Of a stretch of DNA of 64,000 nt, positions 62,692 to 64,000 are shown piece after piece. The translations under genes were made by a program, and so were the position numbers. Origin of the DNA: Homarus americanus (taxonomy: Eukaryota; Arthropoda; Malacostraca; Decapoda; Nephropidae); contig NW_024722158.1 of the NCBI RefSeq assembly GCF_018991925.1, forward strand, positions 6,221,086 through 6,285,085, given 5' to 3'. Below the pieces are notes generated by a model. That model made no database searches. It was not told where the DNA came from and saw nothing but the letters and a program-made list of their open reading frames with translations. The stretch's first letter is position 1; every line of letters starts with the position of its first letter.

Positions 62692-62885
62692 TTTTTTTTT
62701 TTTTTTTTTTTTTGGTTTTGTTTTGTTTTGTTTTGTTTTAATTTTGTTTTACATTGCTTTGTCTTGTTTTAATTTTGTTTTAATTTGTTTTATTTTGTTT
62801 TAATTTTGTTTTATTTTGCTTGATTTTGTTTTAATTTTGTTTTATTTTGTTTTAATTTTATTTTAACTCGCTTAGTTTTGGTTTA
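62692..62885. repeat. T run and TTTTGTTTTAAT repeat
   Basis: T23 followed by TTTTG and TTTTAA pentamers and hexamers over 170 bp. Confidence 0.92.
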
Positions 62886-64000
62886 ATCTCTGGGATAAAT
62901 CACACTAAAACGCAGCAGGAGGAGGGGGGTGGAGGAGAGAGAAAAACCTCACAAGAAATATGAGTCGAAAGATTTTTACAACATAGATCATAGTTTTAAA
63001 TAATAATCCAGTACTAATGACGCCGTATGTCTTAACAATGCTCCAGAAATATTGCTCTTAATTGCTCTAGTTAGCTTGGCCATCTTAAACACGAGGAGGA
63101 TCTAAGGCTTATTAACCTTTTTATCTCATCATTAACGCCCGAGTAAATTATGAATCGATAAGTATCTTGAAGCATTAATTAAAAGTGTCCTCGAGCCTAA
63201 GGGTTGGCGACCACGGCCCACCATTCTACATATTTTCGGGTCATCTTCATCAGTCAGTCAGTCAGTCAGTCAATCAGTCCGTCCGTCCGTTCGTCCATCC
63301 ATCAATCAACTCTATTTTCTCTGGTTTAATTACAGTTGTGTTATAGTTGAATTAATCATAAACTAAACCAAAACAAAATTATTCAACTATATCTAAAAAT
63401 ACAACTAATTAAACCCAAGAAAATTATACAACTTTTACTAAACCATTCATACAACTCTAACTAAAAAACCTAAAAAAAAAACTCTTCACTAAACCCCCAA
63501 TAAACAAACACACTAACCCCCCCAAAAATAAACACACACACAAAAACCAAGTAACATCAATTATACTAAACCACCAAAATCTTAAACCACACCAATATTA
63601 AACCACCCGGACAACTCCTTCAAAAACATACAGTAAAATAAACCTAATCACAGAAAAAAACAACACAAGACGTGACTCATTCGCCTGTGTCTGTTACTCA
63701 AAGTGTGAAATACACAGTCGTAAAATACACCCCAGGCAGCGATAATTTCTTGTACACCCCAGGCAACGATAATTTCTTCCTCTCTCCTTCATCGGCATAA
63801 ACAGAAGCGTATTATCATTTGAGATTTTGCAAGGGTGTTAACTTTTTAGTCTATCGATGGTGTTAAATCCAATCATTCTTTTATCTATCTTTTTTTTTTT
63901 CCTTATCTCCATTACCTCCCCCCCACTCCCCCTTAGCGTGAATGGTCGCAAAGGCAATATTCGATCTTTTTCACATGTTCTAGTCTGTGTTGGCCAGCGA
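62886..64000. other. AT-rich inter-repeat DNA, no gene seen
   Basis: CAGT/CCGT tetramers at 63248-63295 and a 30-bp unit (TACACCCCAGGCARCGATAA) duplicated at 63723-63778. No coding signal to the window end. Confidence 0.55.

Overview
This window looks like gene-free, repeat-saturated DNA from an arthropod, most likely a decapod crustacean. Three things suggest this: about 25 short blocks of TTAGG/CCTAA (the arthropod telomere word) and its AGGTC drift products scattered internally; an extreme density of long AC/GT, AG/CT and AAT microsatellites, some over 100 bp; and no compact coding density on either strand. The taxonomic call is inference. No protein-coding gene, rRNA or intact tRNA gene can be supported. 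Nearly every open reading frame is a translated microsatellite or minisatellite, or a short chance frame without recognisable domains.

Layout. 1-9 kb: long GA, GT, CA and AAT microsatellites, a 22-bp minisatellite, TTAGG blocks, a SINE-like unit with an (AAAT)n tail (4.9-5.1 kb) and copy 1 of a dispersed repeat (5.6-6.2 kb). 9-20 kb: a 750-bp pyrimidine tract, a CTAACACTAACC minisatellite, dinucleotide tracts, a cluster of TGAGTCA sites (14.4 kb) and a 33-bp minisatellite (16.7 kb). 20-31 kb: many minisatellites with CAGGT-containing units (20.1, 21.5-22.4, 29.2-29.5, 30.1-30.9 kb) and a 105-bp inverted-repeat MITE (27.7 kb). 31-48 kb: pogo/Tigger-like inverted-repeat elements built on the word ATAACGGAC (32.0, 33.1, 46.2, 47.3 kb, with a derived array at 57.8 kb), copy 2 of the dispersed repeat (39.9-40.5 kb), a better tRNA-derived SINE candidate (44.2 kb) and an array of CCAAT boxes (47.1 kb). 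48-64 kb: a 469-bp AAT/ATG composite, the cleanest low-repeat stretch (49.9-51.7 kb, with exon-like splice signals on the minus strand), an exact ten-unit array of palindromic TGACGTCA sites (53.1 kb) and an 800-bp CpG-dense 21-bp minisatellite (60.9-61.7 kb).

The most interesting signals are not genes. They are (i) recurrent short words shared between unrelated-looking tandem arrays (CAGGT, often a perfect 5' splice site on one strand), (ii) a degenerate 22-bp GGTTAAATCNTCGTNCTCAA minisatellite family at four distant loci, (iii) a short dispersed element (core TTAATCATCAGGTGAAATA) repeatedly placed beside TTAGG blocks, and (iv) tandem arrays made of transcription-factor palindromes. All coordinates were read by eye, so repeat edges may be off by a few bases.
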